Shown: one piece after another, positions 54,201-64,000 of the stretch
Numbering within the stretch: the first letter of the stretch is position 1
Layout: the number at the start of each line of letters is the position of its first letter
The notes under the pieces: model-generated
The model's input: only the letters and a program-made list of their open reading frames with translations
Told to the model about the DNA's origin: nothing
The model's database searches: none
Made by a program: the position numbers and the translations under genes
Source of the DNA: Ectocarpus siliculosus
Taxonomy: Eukaryota > Sar > Phaeophyceae > Ectocarpales > Ectocarpaceae
DNA: 64,000 bases
Direction of reading: 5' to 3'
Assembly: GCA_000310025.1 (NCBI GenBank)
Contig: FN649729.1
Coordinates: 4,032,455-4,096,454 of the forward strand

Positions 54201-57200
54201 CACAAATAATAATAAAGCAGCAAGCAACACACGAAAAAGAAAGTTTGTTGTCGAAGACCGAATAAACTGTAGTTTATTGTGCACGGAAGAATTCGGAACA
54301 TCTCCCAGATCTACGGTTGTATTTGGGTTCTTGTTGTGGCGTGTTGGTTGGGTTGTCTTGGTTTGGTTTTCTGGGGTCTTACAAAAAGAAAGGTCTCACG
54401 GAGTTCTCATTCTGCTGCCTCGCTGCTCCTGCATCAAGAGTATGATAGACGCGTGTCTACTGGACCAAGGGCCACGTGTTGAGGAATGCACAGTGTGTAA
54501 CACGCAGCCCGCGTCGGAGGGTTACGCGGGAAGGAGGGCAGCAGCTAGCTACATCGAAGTTTGGACCCGTAGGTCCACCAAAATTGCCACCACACGGCCG
54601 AGACCAAGCCACCGGCTCAATCACGACAACTCTTACGGACGTCTGAAGGGGCAAGGGCGGGCGCGGGGAGGGCGGGGTAGTCTGTTGTCCTCGGCTGCTG
54701 CAGTAGAAGCTCTCTTACCACGTGAAGTAGATCATCGGTGAAACCAAGGTGGTAGCCTACAGGATACTTGCTGAGCTGCCCGCTGCACCCCCGAAAGTTC
54801 AGTGCCGCCACGTCAAATCTGCAGGGAGGCATGTCGGAAGGAGGGCAGAAAGGGATACCATCAGTCTAGCGGCCGTTCAGCAACGACACAAGACAACGCA
54901 GAGCAATGGCTAAATGGCTACGGCATCATGAGGGGGCCGTACCAAGGCAGCTAAAACTTTAAAATCCGGCCTCTCTGCAACCGCTATGATCTCTCATGGC
55001 CGCGAATTACTCTCTCAAATCCCGTACTTTCTCCTATGAAAATACCCATTAATACGCCGTAGCCGGTACTCTGTCCCGGTCCTACCCGTTCTTCGTGTAG
55101 ACGTTTGAGAAGCGCTTGGTAAGCGGCGCCGTCGAGCTCCCCTCGAGCCCATGGAGCACCAGCACGAGCCGCCGCGTGCCCCCGCTCCCTTGGCCGCCCT
55201 TCCCCTTGCTCCTCTCCGCCATCCAAGACGGGTCGTTATCGTGGACTGGCTCCGGCGCCGCCGGGTGGCCAAGACCAAGGTCGTTGCCGTGAGCGCGCTC
55301 GGCCAACTCGGCCATTTCTCGGAGCTCCTCCATGTCGTCCGTCATCTTCGGATGAGGGAAGAAGAAGATCAATGAACAGGATTGGGTGAGGTTGTTTATT
55401 GAACCCGCGAGTCATCGTGGAAAACACATGGCTTTCAAGACACGAAACGTTTGTGGTTGGAGCGGGTAGATTCTGAGGGCGAGCCGGAGAGAGAGAGACA
55501 GCTGCAAGGCGTTAATTGTACAACTAACGGAAAATGAGCACAAGGCGGCCAGTGCGGCTACATAACTGGCCAGCATGTGCACCCCCTCCCGCGGGCAACC
55601 AACCCGCCCGGAGACGGTTACTGTTGCTGCTGCTGCGTACCTGCAAGTCGAGCCCTTCATTGATGGTGCCTTCGAGTTCTCCATTGAATAGCGCATCAGC
55701 AGCAGCTCCAGCAGCAGCAGCAGCAGCAGCAACCTGGCTGGTGTCGGTGTCGAAACGCCCCGAGGTCTTCTCCTGCACGCGAACGGAGTGCCCGGAATTG
55801 AACAGTAAGCGAGGGGGTACACACCCGGTGCAAGAATACCACACTTTTCGAAGAAGGCTCTGAAAGACGTACACCCGGTGAAAAAATACGGCACGATTGG
55901 AAGAGGGCTCTTGAAACTGGTACACCCGTTGGGAAGATATGGCACTGGCTCTTGAAACAGTTACACCCGGTGCGAAATACGGCACTATTGGAAGAGGGTC
56001 ATTAAAAGAGGTACAACACCCAGACACGATGTGATGCACTGACGACAAATACGCGGGCAGCGCTCGAGTCCCAGCTGAGATGCTAGTTCGTGTGCTGCCA
56101 AAACGTAGAGCCGCATACGAGTCATATGTGCGATCGAACCACAGCATACCTTTCGACGAAGAGAGCCGTCAGCTACTGATTGGACCAGCAGGTTAGAGGG
56201 ACGTTTCGTTTTTGTCGCGTGTGAGCAACAACAACCATGTCGACAACAATACAAATAGAAAAGACATCACCAGCGTAACAACAAACGAGCTCCACTACAT
56301 GTCAAAGTTTTAGTTGAGGTCTATAGCCTTGGGGGGGGGCACACCAGAGAGACAAGCGGGTACATACCCTGGGGTCGTCCTTGACGGGTTCCTCGGCGGG
56401 CAGCCAGTCTATGTCCACGAAATCCCCGTCGGATGTGGGCCAGCGCTCTCTCCAGTACCCTAGCGGCTGCAATAGAAACAAATGCAGGCCAGAATATTGG
56501 ACGGGGAAGAGGGAGAGGTGGCAGCAGAATCCGCAAGGGAGATAGGACGAGGGGATACAACGGAGAGCGGGACGCAAGCGAAGCAATGACCTATGATTCA
56601 GCCCATGAAAAGGGAAGATTCCAACATGATGCAATTTCCCGGACTGCTGTGTACCCAGGGACTACAATCTAAAAGGAGTTGTGTGGTCGTTGGTCTGCGG
56701 TGCGTACATGAAAGCATACCTGTCCGTCTACCTCCTTATTCCCTTGCTTACAGTTCTTCTGCTGATACAGCTCGCGGCGAGGGCTTCACTCTGACCGACA
56801 AAAGAGGTTACGCTTTCGAGAGCAGCATTTCTCCGTTCTAATGTCGTTTGTTCTAGCAATGGCTTGTTCAGTCTTTCTCAAAAGGCATCTACATAGATCG
56901 TTCCAGAGTGCATTAAAGCAGGGTACCATAACCACGGGTTTCCTACCACTTGGTGCCATCGGGTCCTTGATCTGATCATTATCTTTTCAGGGGGAAAACA
57001 CACGTGTGCAATAGACCGCCGCCTCCCTACACCATCCTCGAAAAAGGTGCGGGGCGGCAGAATCGGTGCTCTCGACACCTCTACTGTATCGCTGCTGAAG
57101 AAGCTTATTGGTGTACCAGCTGCTTCCACTAGGAACTCCGGACGACCGAAAAAGGTTTCTGGCGAGCTGAATTGGACACAAAATGAAACAACCTGCTGTG

Positions 57201-57499
57201 TTCATGGTACAAGGTAAACACAAACGTACCGTTCTGTCGCCGAGGAGTTTCTTTTCCATGTCTCCGGAGGCGACGATGGTGTGGAGGTGAGCGTTACGCG
57301 CCCATACAGGGGGAACGTAGTCCCTTGCGACGAACGAATCAACCGCATCCCGCATCTCCGAAACGTTGGCGTCCCACGGGGGTGCTGCGCGGCACGCATC
57401 CTGTTGCTGCTTGGTCGAGAAGAGGAATAAAATAGGGGGGAAATTCTTCAACAAGTGAGCAAAAGGTCGCTCTTCATATTTTGATGCTTCATTCGGCAT
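51205..57499 (-). CDS. YheT/EMB8-type alpha/beta hydrolase, ten exons
   Basis: Exons (minus): 57230 up to about 57400 or an ATG at 57499, then 56466-56368, 55772-55641, 55345-55086, 54818-54719, 54029-53928, 53238-53135, 52853-52688, 52386-52214, 51658-51205. All junctions are GT-AG and all phases agree. The spliced order gives the family landmarks: YVPPVWARNAHLHTI near the N-terminus, WPTSDGDFVDIDW, the oxyanion strand LVLVLHGLEGSS, FDVAALNFRGCSGQ, the nucleophile elbow GFSLGGN (Ser), NAKDDPF (acidic residue) and GGHCG (His). Known of the family: serine hydrolases of the ABHD1/3 and plant EMB8 group, acting on lipid-like esters. An Ala-rich insert of about seven residues lies in the 55641-55772 exon. 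The extra C-terminal tail is long and low-complexity. The true first exon is uncertain: a polypyrimidine/CAG acceptor at about 57400-57410 suggests another upstream. Confidence 0.88.
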
Positions 57500-59593
57500 C
57501 GAGTATGTAGGACTGAAACATAGTTCCGAGCTATTGTTTCATGGCCCGGCTGCCAGGCCCAAATAGTTTGGTTCCCTACACTCGCAATCCGGCGACATTC
57601 GTACACAAGGAGGCCGACGAGGTGCCAATCCTGGCGGACAAGAGGATTCACTCACGCCTGGATGTATGTGCACGTCAGGGATGGGGCTCATGAAGTATTT
57701 TTACGTTGTTCTCAGTGCTGCACACCTCCTTTTATTTCGACTGAGCTAGCTACTGTAGGTAGGACGTGTGAATGCACACAATACACTTTTTACTTCTTGT
57801 GTACAATCTCCTATAGTCCGCAGTACCAGTTCCTCCGATAGGTTTTTCGTCCCCTTCTTTTGTCTAACGATATTGTATGCATGGCAAGCTTTAGAGCCTT
57901 GACCCGTAATATCCTCTCTTTCGCTGTGAGGGGCCACGATTCCGGGTCACACTGAACTATCTATGGGCGGCACGGCCTTCAAACCGCCAAGATTTCAGCA
58001 ATCCTCTTTTTCCCTTGAAAACTGAAAACAACAATGAACACATGAGTTGAATGTTTGAAAATTCAAAATTCAGTTTTCACACAACACTTCTATAATATGT
58101 GCAGAATTCCAGATTGTACTCAACGAGCAATTGTTATCTTTTTCTTGTAGAAGTGGTAACGAACATCACGCCCGGATTTTGATTGAACTCACGACCCTCT
58201 GAGGACCAATAAATTTTTTCAAGCGTACCGTCAGACCCACCACTGGGAAGCTGTGTTGTAGGGCGGTGGGAGCTCGACAGATCGTTTTACCGCCCGTCAC
58301 ACACGAAAGATATACCCGATCGAATCTTGGGTTCGATCAAAATATCTGACTAGGGTTACAACAGTTGTAGAACGAAATAACTATAACTAACATGTTGATC
58401 AGTCACCCTAATCTCAGATCCCGAGGAGATGGCAGCGTGTGTGCAAACGCAGGGACCGACAGAGTATGTACCCTGGAATTTAAAAATTTATGCATTTCGA
58501 CAGTTGCTCGCATGATGTTGTTCTCTTCTTCCTGACGTGTTGACTGACCTCCTCGTCGCAGGCCGTGTTCTGCCAAAAATTTCCGTGCACAGCAATGTAC
58601 AGCAGCAGTGCCCCACACGGCTGCAACGCAGCTGAGCCTCAGCAATCAAAAAGAGACACACAGCCTGCAGGTACTGCTTTTGTATTGTTGTACACACGCA
58701 CATCGATCGTAGAACACGCCCACCTGATGCAGATCCTCTGGCGAGGACTTTTCGCGGGAAGGCAGCACCCTCACAGCTCGAAAAACATCAGAGATTCTTG
58801 CCCCTGACAACACCCAGCCACAGCTCGCCGAGAGCAGAGCGAAGGCGACCGACGCGCGAAGGGCCACGCTCGATGGCCTCATTACTGCGATGGACGGAGA
58901 CAGGTGGCTGCTAGGGGACATGCTCCTCCTTCCGCAGAAGACGTCGTTCGTAGCGGTGTCCAGGACAGGTTGAACTGGGTGTAAATTTTCTAGAAGCGGC
59001 TGCTGACGATCCTGTGACGCGCCCCCCGTGTAGCTGCTGCTTTGAGCTGCCGGTCATGCGTCCAGTGCTGCCGCTGCACGTTCCACGCCCACGAATGCCT
59101 TGCACCCGAAGCACGAGGACGGCGACGCGGGCACCTTGGGTGTGGGGGTGCTGTCTGGATGCCTATGCCTCTGGAGACAACAAGGGGGAAACGATAAGAG
59201 CGAGCGAGACGTCAGAGTCAAAGAGCGAGAATCTCCGGTATCTCCGGTATCTCCGGTATCTCCGGTATCTCCACCACAGTCTCGACCTCCGAAATCCGAA
59301 CCGAACCAAGCCGCTCCCTCGTTGATTAATCCCGCGGAGAGCGGAAGCCACAGCAGTAGCCGTAAATGCTACGCTGTTGACTAAGCGGGTGAGGTGTGCA
59401 ATAGCATCGGACATATAGGTGGCGGCATGACAGATCCACTCGCAATTTCGCGATGACACGATGGTCCCCAGCAGAGGGCCTCCCTTGTGATTAAGGAAAA
59501 AAAAAATACACGCACAGAAAGACTACCCATTCGAGTAACCACAGCAGTCGAACGGGATGTGGTGGAGCCTTTTCAGTGAGTGGAGGCATGTTA
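57500..59593. other. Intergenic, no gene supported
   Basis: AT-richer than its surroundings at 58.0-58.5 kb. A fourfold 10-bp repeat (CTCCGGTATC) lies at about 59231-59270. Short frames lack domains. It may contain the 5' exon or promoter of the hydrolase gene. Confidence 0.4.
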
Positions 59594-60394
59594 GGGCCGG
59601 TCTTAACGAAGGAATCGGTTCTCGATTTCGAATTTGATTATAAGAATACAAGAGTCGGATCTATACCTAAATCCGACATGGCCTGTGTGTCTTATCGATG
59701 AAAGCACGAACGAGTTTTTTTGGGAAATCGTTTCTCCTTGTTGTTGTGTACACGTACGAAGAAGCCGAACAGGCCGGTTGATGACAGCCCCGCGGTGACG
59801 TGGATGCTGTAAACCCGCCGCAACAGCATTGGACACACAGCGACACAGCCTTCCCACAGCAGTCTGCACACATCGCCACGCTCGACGGAGCTCCTACAAG
59901 AGAGGTCAAAAGAAGAAGGCCATGCAGGTGCTGGTGCTGCCGCTGCCCCTGCTGCTGAGGATGCTGGTGATGCTGGTGATGCTCCTGGCCACGCCCCCCG
60001 CCTTGCAAATAGGACATTCTTCCTCTACTGCTCTTGCGCAACAAGGTGCCCCACCGTGGGTGTGCCTGTGCGCACTCCGTGCTGGATTGGTGTCGCGGCT
60101 TGGTGTGGCGCCTTGCCACGGCACTACTTTCTGTGCGTCAGTGCGTCACTTGCCGTCGACTGGACCGCTAATGTTCGAAGTTGGTTTCGTTTCACCCAAA
60201 TCGGGATCCGATTAAATCATTTTACCTTTTTTTTTATTCCCGATTTGGAGAGGGGGGATCCGATTATAAGTCCTAAAGATTCCACGGGTTCCAGAACTTT
60301 TAGCCAATCAACAAGAGAGTTCTTTGGATCTTGTGGTTTTATAATCAAATCGGGAAGTGAAATCGAGAACCGATTCCTTCGTTAAGACCGGCCC
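59594..60394. mobile_element. MITE-like element with terminal inverted repeats, 801 bp
   Basis: The left end begins GGGCCGGTCTTAACGAAGGA, followed by ATCGGTTCTCGATTTC. The right end is its exact reverse complement for about 36 bases, ending at 60394. Inside lie further subterminal repeats of the GGATCCGATTA/AATCGGG kind. Left flank TTA resembles the TTA/TAA targets of PIF/Harbinger elements, but the right flank is not a clean match. It has no transposase, so it would be non-autonomous. Contents include CTG-rich simple repeat (about 59930-59970). Confidence 0.8.
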
Positions 60395-61464
60395 TTTTAG
60401 TGGACGGAAAATGGGACGTCGCCAACGTCGCCTCTTGGCAGATTGCGCCGCCGTTTGACTCCAAATAATTCGTTTCGAGACAAAAAAAAGAGAAAGAAAC
60501 GCAGATTTGAGGGCGAGAAGAATTCGGCTGCTGTACTGTAGACTGGCTGACCTCCAGAGACATAGAGACAACAGTAGTTTCCTTGCCGCTGTCGCTATGG
60601 ACATGTCCCAACATTTCGCGTACCCAGGTCATGAAACCGTTTTGTGCCGAGGCAGCGAGCATTCCTGTAGAGCATGAACCGATCGCTCTTCAACACACGG
60701 CAGCAGTTGTAGTAGTTGGTGGCACTTTCTCGCGCCGTCGATATGTATGCGTGCAGTGAATTGAAACAAGTCCATTTTTCCATGGATTCCTGCACTCGCG
60801 TACATGACATCATCTAGGTTTCTCTCCCCCCACCGACTGACCGGGTCATACATTGGCGAAAGGGAAACTCCAAACAAGTATTGTAGTCATCGGTGTGAAT
60901 CCCTCCCCCTGTCCCTTGCTCCGCTCGTAAAGCTAGCCCCGTCTCGCCAACTCTTTCGACCTGGTAGTGCGGCTACCAACTTTTCATATGAGAGATTTAC
61001 GACAAATGTTGAAGTCGGCGTGCCGCCGACACCTTCTTCATAGCCGTCACCACCACCACCACGACACAGAACCCAACCCGAGTGCGACATACAACACATG
61101 ATGAGCCTACCAGAACCATCCTGCTTTCAAAAATATCTGCATCTAGAAAAATGAAACTTAGTTTAACGGTAACCCTTTTTCAGGTTCCGCGACCGACGTA
61201 TGTCGTGCGAACCCCCTCCCCCTGCGCTGCCGCGACCAAAATAAGGCACATCTGCGTTGCCCCCTTGAGGGCCGCCGATGTATTCGAGTGATTGCTCATC
61301 ACACAGATCCACGTCACTTCCAGAGCTTTCGACCTAATGTGCCCCCAAAAAAGGACAAAAACTATACCCTGCTTACATGGGAAAGGTGTATGTTCGCTCG
61401 TCCCATCTATTCTGGCGCCAGTTTACACGGGAGAACAATTAAATCTCCGCTGGAGTTGGTGCAC
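60395..61464. other. Intergenic, no gene supported
   Basis: 3' flank of the 2-oxoglutarate dehydrogenase E2 gene. I noticed nothing beyond short shadow frames. Confidence 0.4.
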
Positions 61465-63541
61465 TCAGAGGTCTAGCAGCAGGCGCGTCGGGTCCTGGAC
61501 CTTAAGGGCAACCGACTTAAGGAACGTCACCGCCTCCCGGCCGTCGATGAGCCGGTGGTCGTAGGTAAGGGCGAGGTACATCATGGGCCTTGCCACGACT
61601 TGACCCTGTGGACGCGTGGGCGGGGGAACACACAGCAGAACAGCACCACGGAACGGCGGGGCAACAAAATATGGTGAGGCACGAGGAAGGCAGGCATTGG
61701 TGACGTTGAAGCTCGAGAGGGCTCAGCCCCCCGTGCAAAACGCCAATGTTTCTCTCCATTCCGAGTTGGTTATTGTGTCCAAAAGAAAACATTACGTGAC
61801 AAAAATGATTGATGGTGTAAAATAGTTTTTAGTGTCCCGTGTAAAAACCGTCAGTCCGACCTGGGCACTAAAGCAGAAAGTTAAAAAAGGGCACAAGACA
61901 CACGCGGGCAAACGTTAACAACAAAACAAACGCAGCGAACAAGACAAACAACGAAACAGGTGGAACCAACTTTACGAGGTGGCACACTCCAAAGCAACGA
62001 TATCTATAAACATACAACGAGACGTGGTGCGAGCGTAAGCAGAGAGACATGGCAGCCTTACCCCCCCGCCCTCCAATACGGTCAGTGATACGTGAGGTTT
62101 CCAACTTTGGAGGCAAGACCGACCAGCGGCTACCCAGCGGCCGCAAAATATCGTCCGTGGCATTTTCGAGCCAAGCAAACGACGTTCGACCCTCCCCTCC
62201 TTCTCCCCTTTTGCCCATACACCCGGAAACACTACAAACGACCGGGAGGACAGCCACGAACACACACGCAAGACGCAACATCGACAAAAACAAATCGGGT
62301 GGTGGAAGATGAAAAGCGGAGATTTTCACGCGGCTTAACTACGCAGAGCGGGGACACAGCGAATCATCCCCTTATGCTAACACTCACGTCGGGTCCGACG
62401 ACAGCCCGCATCTTGGTGGCGTGCATGCCGAGGATGGCTGATTGGGGGGGGTTGATGATGGGCGTGCCCATGAGAGATCCGAACACCCCTCCGTTGGAGA
62501 TGGTGAACGACCCTCCAGCCATGTCTTCGAGCGCCAGAGATCCCTGCCGTGTGGGTCGTGTGTAGGTAGCATCGTCAAGAAGGCCGGCAAAGGCGCGGAG
62601 GCGGGAAGGGGGAAGGGGGTGCGAGCGTGGGTCAGGGCACGGTCCTGAACACTCTATTATAACAAATGCCGACGCAAACCAAGGAAGACACGTTGGATCG
62701 GCCGTACGCAAGTTATGGGCACTCAACCAAACGCTTTACTGTGTCCACCACCATTTGGACCAACACAGGCGTCGTATCCGACCACGGTTGTGTAAGGCGC
62801 ACAGAAGGCCGCCCGTCCGACGAAGAGGGTAGAGGGTTAGACGTGTTGTTGCACGCCCGCGCAGGTTACCAGCCAACACCCTGTTCCAGTTCTATGATAC
62901 ACCTAGCTAGGCAGAGCCAGCCCTTGTTGCTGGCCACGCAAAGCCACTTCTTTGCTTCAACTCCTCTCGTAGCGAGGCCTCCGGGAGGCAAGTATTTTCT
63001 CAAAAATGGCTGATGGCTTCATTACCCCCCGACGATAAGACCAATCCGACCCAACAACACCCGAGGCCTTGTCTGGCAGGATGCCAAGGTGCATGCTGGT
63101 ATGCTTGTAAACACCAGCCTAACGACATAAGGGGTGGAGCGCCTCCTCCGACTCCCAATGTACAAGAACATTTTTTCCGCACGGGTGCATGGTGTACATT
63201 AGTAAACACCAACCTAACGAAACGAGGAACGGTGCACCTCCTCCAACCTACTAACCTACGATCATACAGGGAGCAATATTTACGAACACGTGCTTCGTTG
63301 TCTTGTTTTCGCAGACACGCATAGCCTCTGCCCGCCGCGTTGTCTGGGGCAGGATACGCCAAACGTTTTGAAGCGAAAATCACACAACACATGATGCAAT
63401 CTCTTGGCTACGTCGTAACATCAGACTTTAATAACACAACGACCAACAACCTCGCACAGCACGCATGTTGCGATCACCACGCACGCACCTCCTTAGCCTT
63501 CCTGCCGTACTCTGCGATGGCCTTCTCCACGTCCGCGAAGC
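61465..63541 (-). CDS. DLST: Dihydrolipoamide succinyltransferase (E2 of 2-oxoglutarate dehydrogenase), last three exons
   Basis: Exons (minus): 63541-63489, 62543-62388, 61605-61465; the stop is TGA at 61465-61467. Splice sites are GT-AG and phases agree. The coded segment is the end of the acyltransferase catalytic domain: [53 protein letters not shown] and [19 protein letters not shown], ending in LLLDL. The YDHRLIDG motif holds the catalytic His and Asp. Known role: transfers the succinyl group from the E2 lipoyl arm to CoA in the mitochondrial 2-oxoglutarate dehydrogenase complex of the citrate cycle. The SNGGVFGSL and final LLLDL features fit the succinyl-specific enzyme better than pyruvate dehydrogenase E2. 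The lipoyl domain and earlier exons lie beyond the window edge. Confidence 0.93.
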
Positions 63542-63851
63542 CTGGGTACCGAACGACCGAGCGGTGTTGGCAGGTCAGGTGCGGGCACAAGCACGCGAAT
63601 AGCAGCGCAGGGACGGAGACAAAGCAGCACGACATACGTCCACAGCAGCGACATGCAAAAATTAATTCAATTGCGAGAGGTATCGGCAAGAGGATTTTGC
63701 AACCGCGGAGGGGGGGGGGATGCGTACGTCGAAAGAGGGTGCAGGGTTTGGTGCTGTTGCAGAGAACTGAACAGATCGGCGACGTAGCGAGCGATCATGG
63801 TCAAGAACCAGGACCACCGGCAAGTGTGCGTGCCTCGGTGGTTTTGTCTGT

Positions 63852-63882
<31 letters not shown>

Positions 63883-64000
63883 GGGGGTGGGGGGCCCCCA
63901 AAAAAAACCTTTTTTCGGCGGCCCAAGCTTTCCCACCTGGGTCAAACAAAAAAAACCCCCCCCCCGAAAAGGCCCGGGAACCCCTCCCCCGCCAGGTTTA
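63542..64000. other. Intron/flank and low-quality end
   Basis: Up to about 63850 this looks like intron sequence of the E2 gene. From 63857 a run of about 24 C is followed by compressed homopolymers (G, A, C runs), typical of an assembly or read edge. Frames here should not be trusted. Confidence 0.7.

Noticed and set aside
58285-58300. ACCGCCCGTCACAC, resembling the 3' end of organellar 16S rRNA
   Set aside because: Only about 14 bases match and the flanks do not resemble rRNA; probably chance.

Overview
This window looks like nuclear DNA of a eukaryote, most likely a stramenopile alga of brown-algal type. The reasons are two conserved genes with many short exons and GT-AG introns, about 50-55% GC by eye, a TTAGGG-type telomere motif, an LTR retrotransposon, and a great deal of tandem and dispersed repeat. 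The species is an inference. Nothing suggests a bacterial chromosome.

Layout. 1-8.3 kb: a decayed FEN/PIN-like nuclease gene, an unrecognised basic ORF, and several repeat families (a minisatellite of about 53 bp, a tandem duplication of about 460 bp, and two copies of a segment encoding a tiny membrane protein). 8.3-40.7 kb: an accessory region of unusual build. Two long inverted repeats (about 8868-9407 and 33580-34110) face each other and enclose about 24 kb. Each carries a perfect 32-bp palindrome, and the two palindromes differ by paired substitutions that keep the symmetry. The enclosed DNA holds intronless, closely packed genes: an unrecognised protein, a Cys-rich protein with a His-Ala-Trp motif, a RING-like protein, an HNH endonuclease, a small charged protein, a protein ending in a Cys-rich 'CRCG' module, and a KilA-N/BRO-N-like protein. 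The last gene is split by a 3.3-kb LTR retrotransposon with identical LTRs and a 5-bp target duplication. A 1.3-kb foldback palindrome lies at 10.3-11.7 kb. Just outside the right arm the CRCG tail and an intact BRO-N-like gene occur again, followed by an ankyrin-repeat gene. Five copies of a short anchor motif organise a recurring set of repeat arrays (modules B to E) through this region.

40.8-45.5 kb: a large minus-strand gene of at least five exons encoding a Lys/Glu/Ala-rich, acidic, Ala-Pro-Gln-repeat and Gly-rich protein of unknown function. Its reading frame changes twice without a credible intron. 45.6-51.2 kb: mostly non-coding, with a segmental direct duplication. 51.2-57.5 kb: a well-resolved ten-exon minus-strand gene for a YheT/EMB8-type alpha/beta hydrolase. 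59.6-60.4 kb: a MITE-like element with terminal inverted repeats. 61.5-63.5 kb: the last three exons of the mitochondrial 2-oxoglutarate dehydrogenase E2 gene (dihydrolipoamide succinyltransferase), truncated by the window edge, where the sequence also becomes low in quality (poly-C).

Reading: a host backbone with ordinary intron-rich genes on the right, next to a repeat-dense island whose compact intronless genes, palindromic inverted repeats and DNA-binding/nuclease content suggest an integrated mobile or viral-type element. That island is the part most worth following up.
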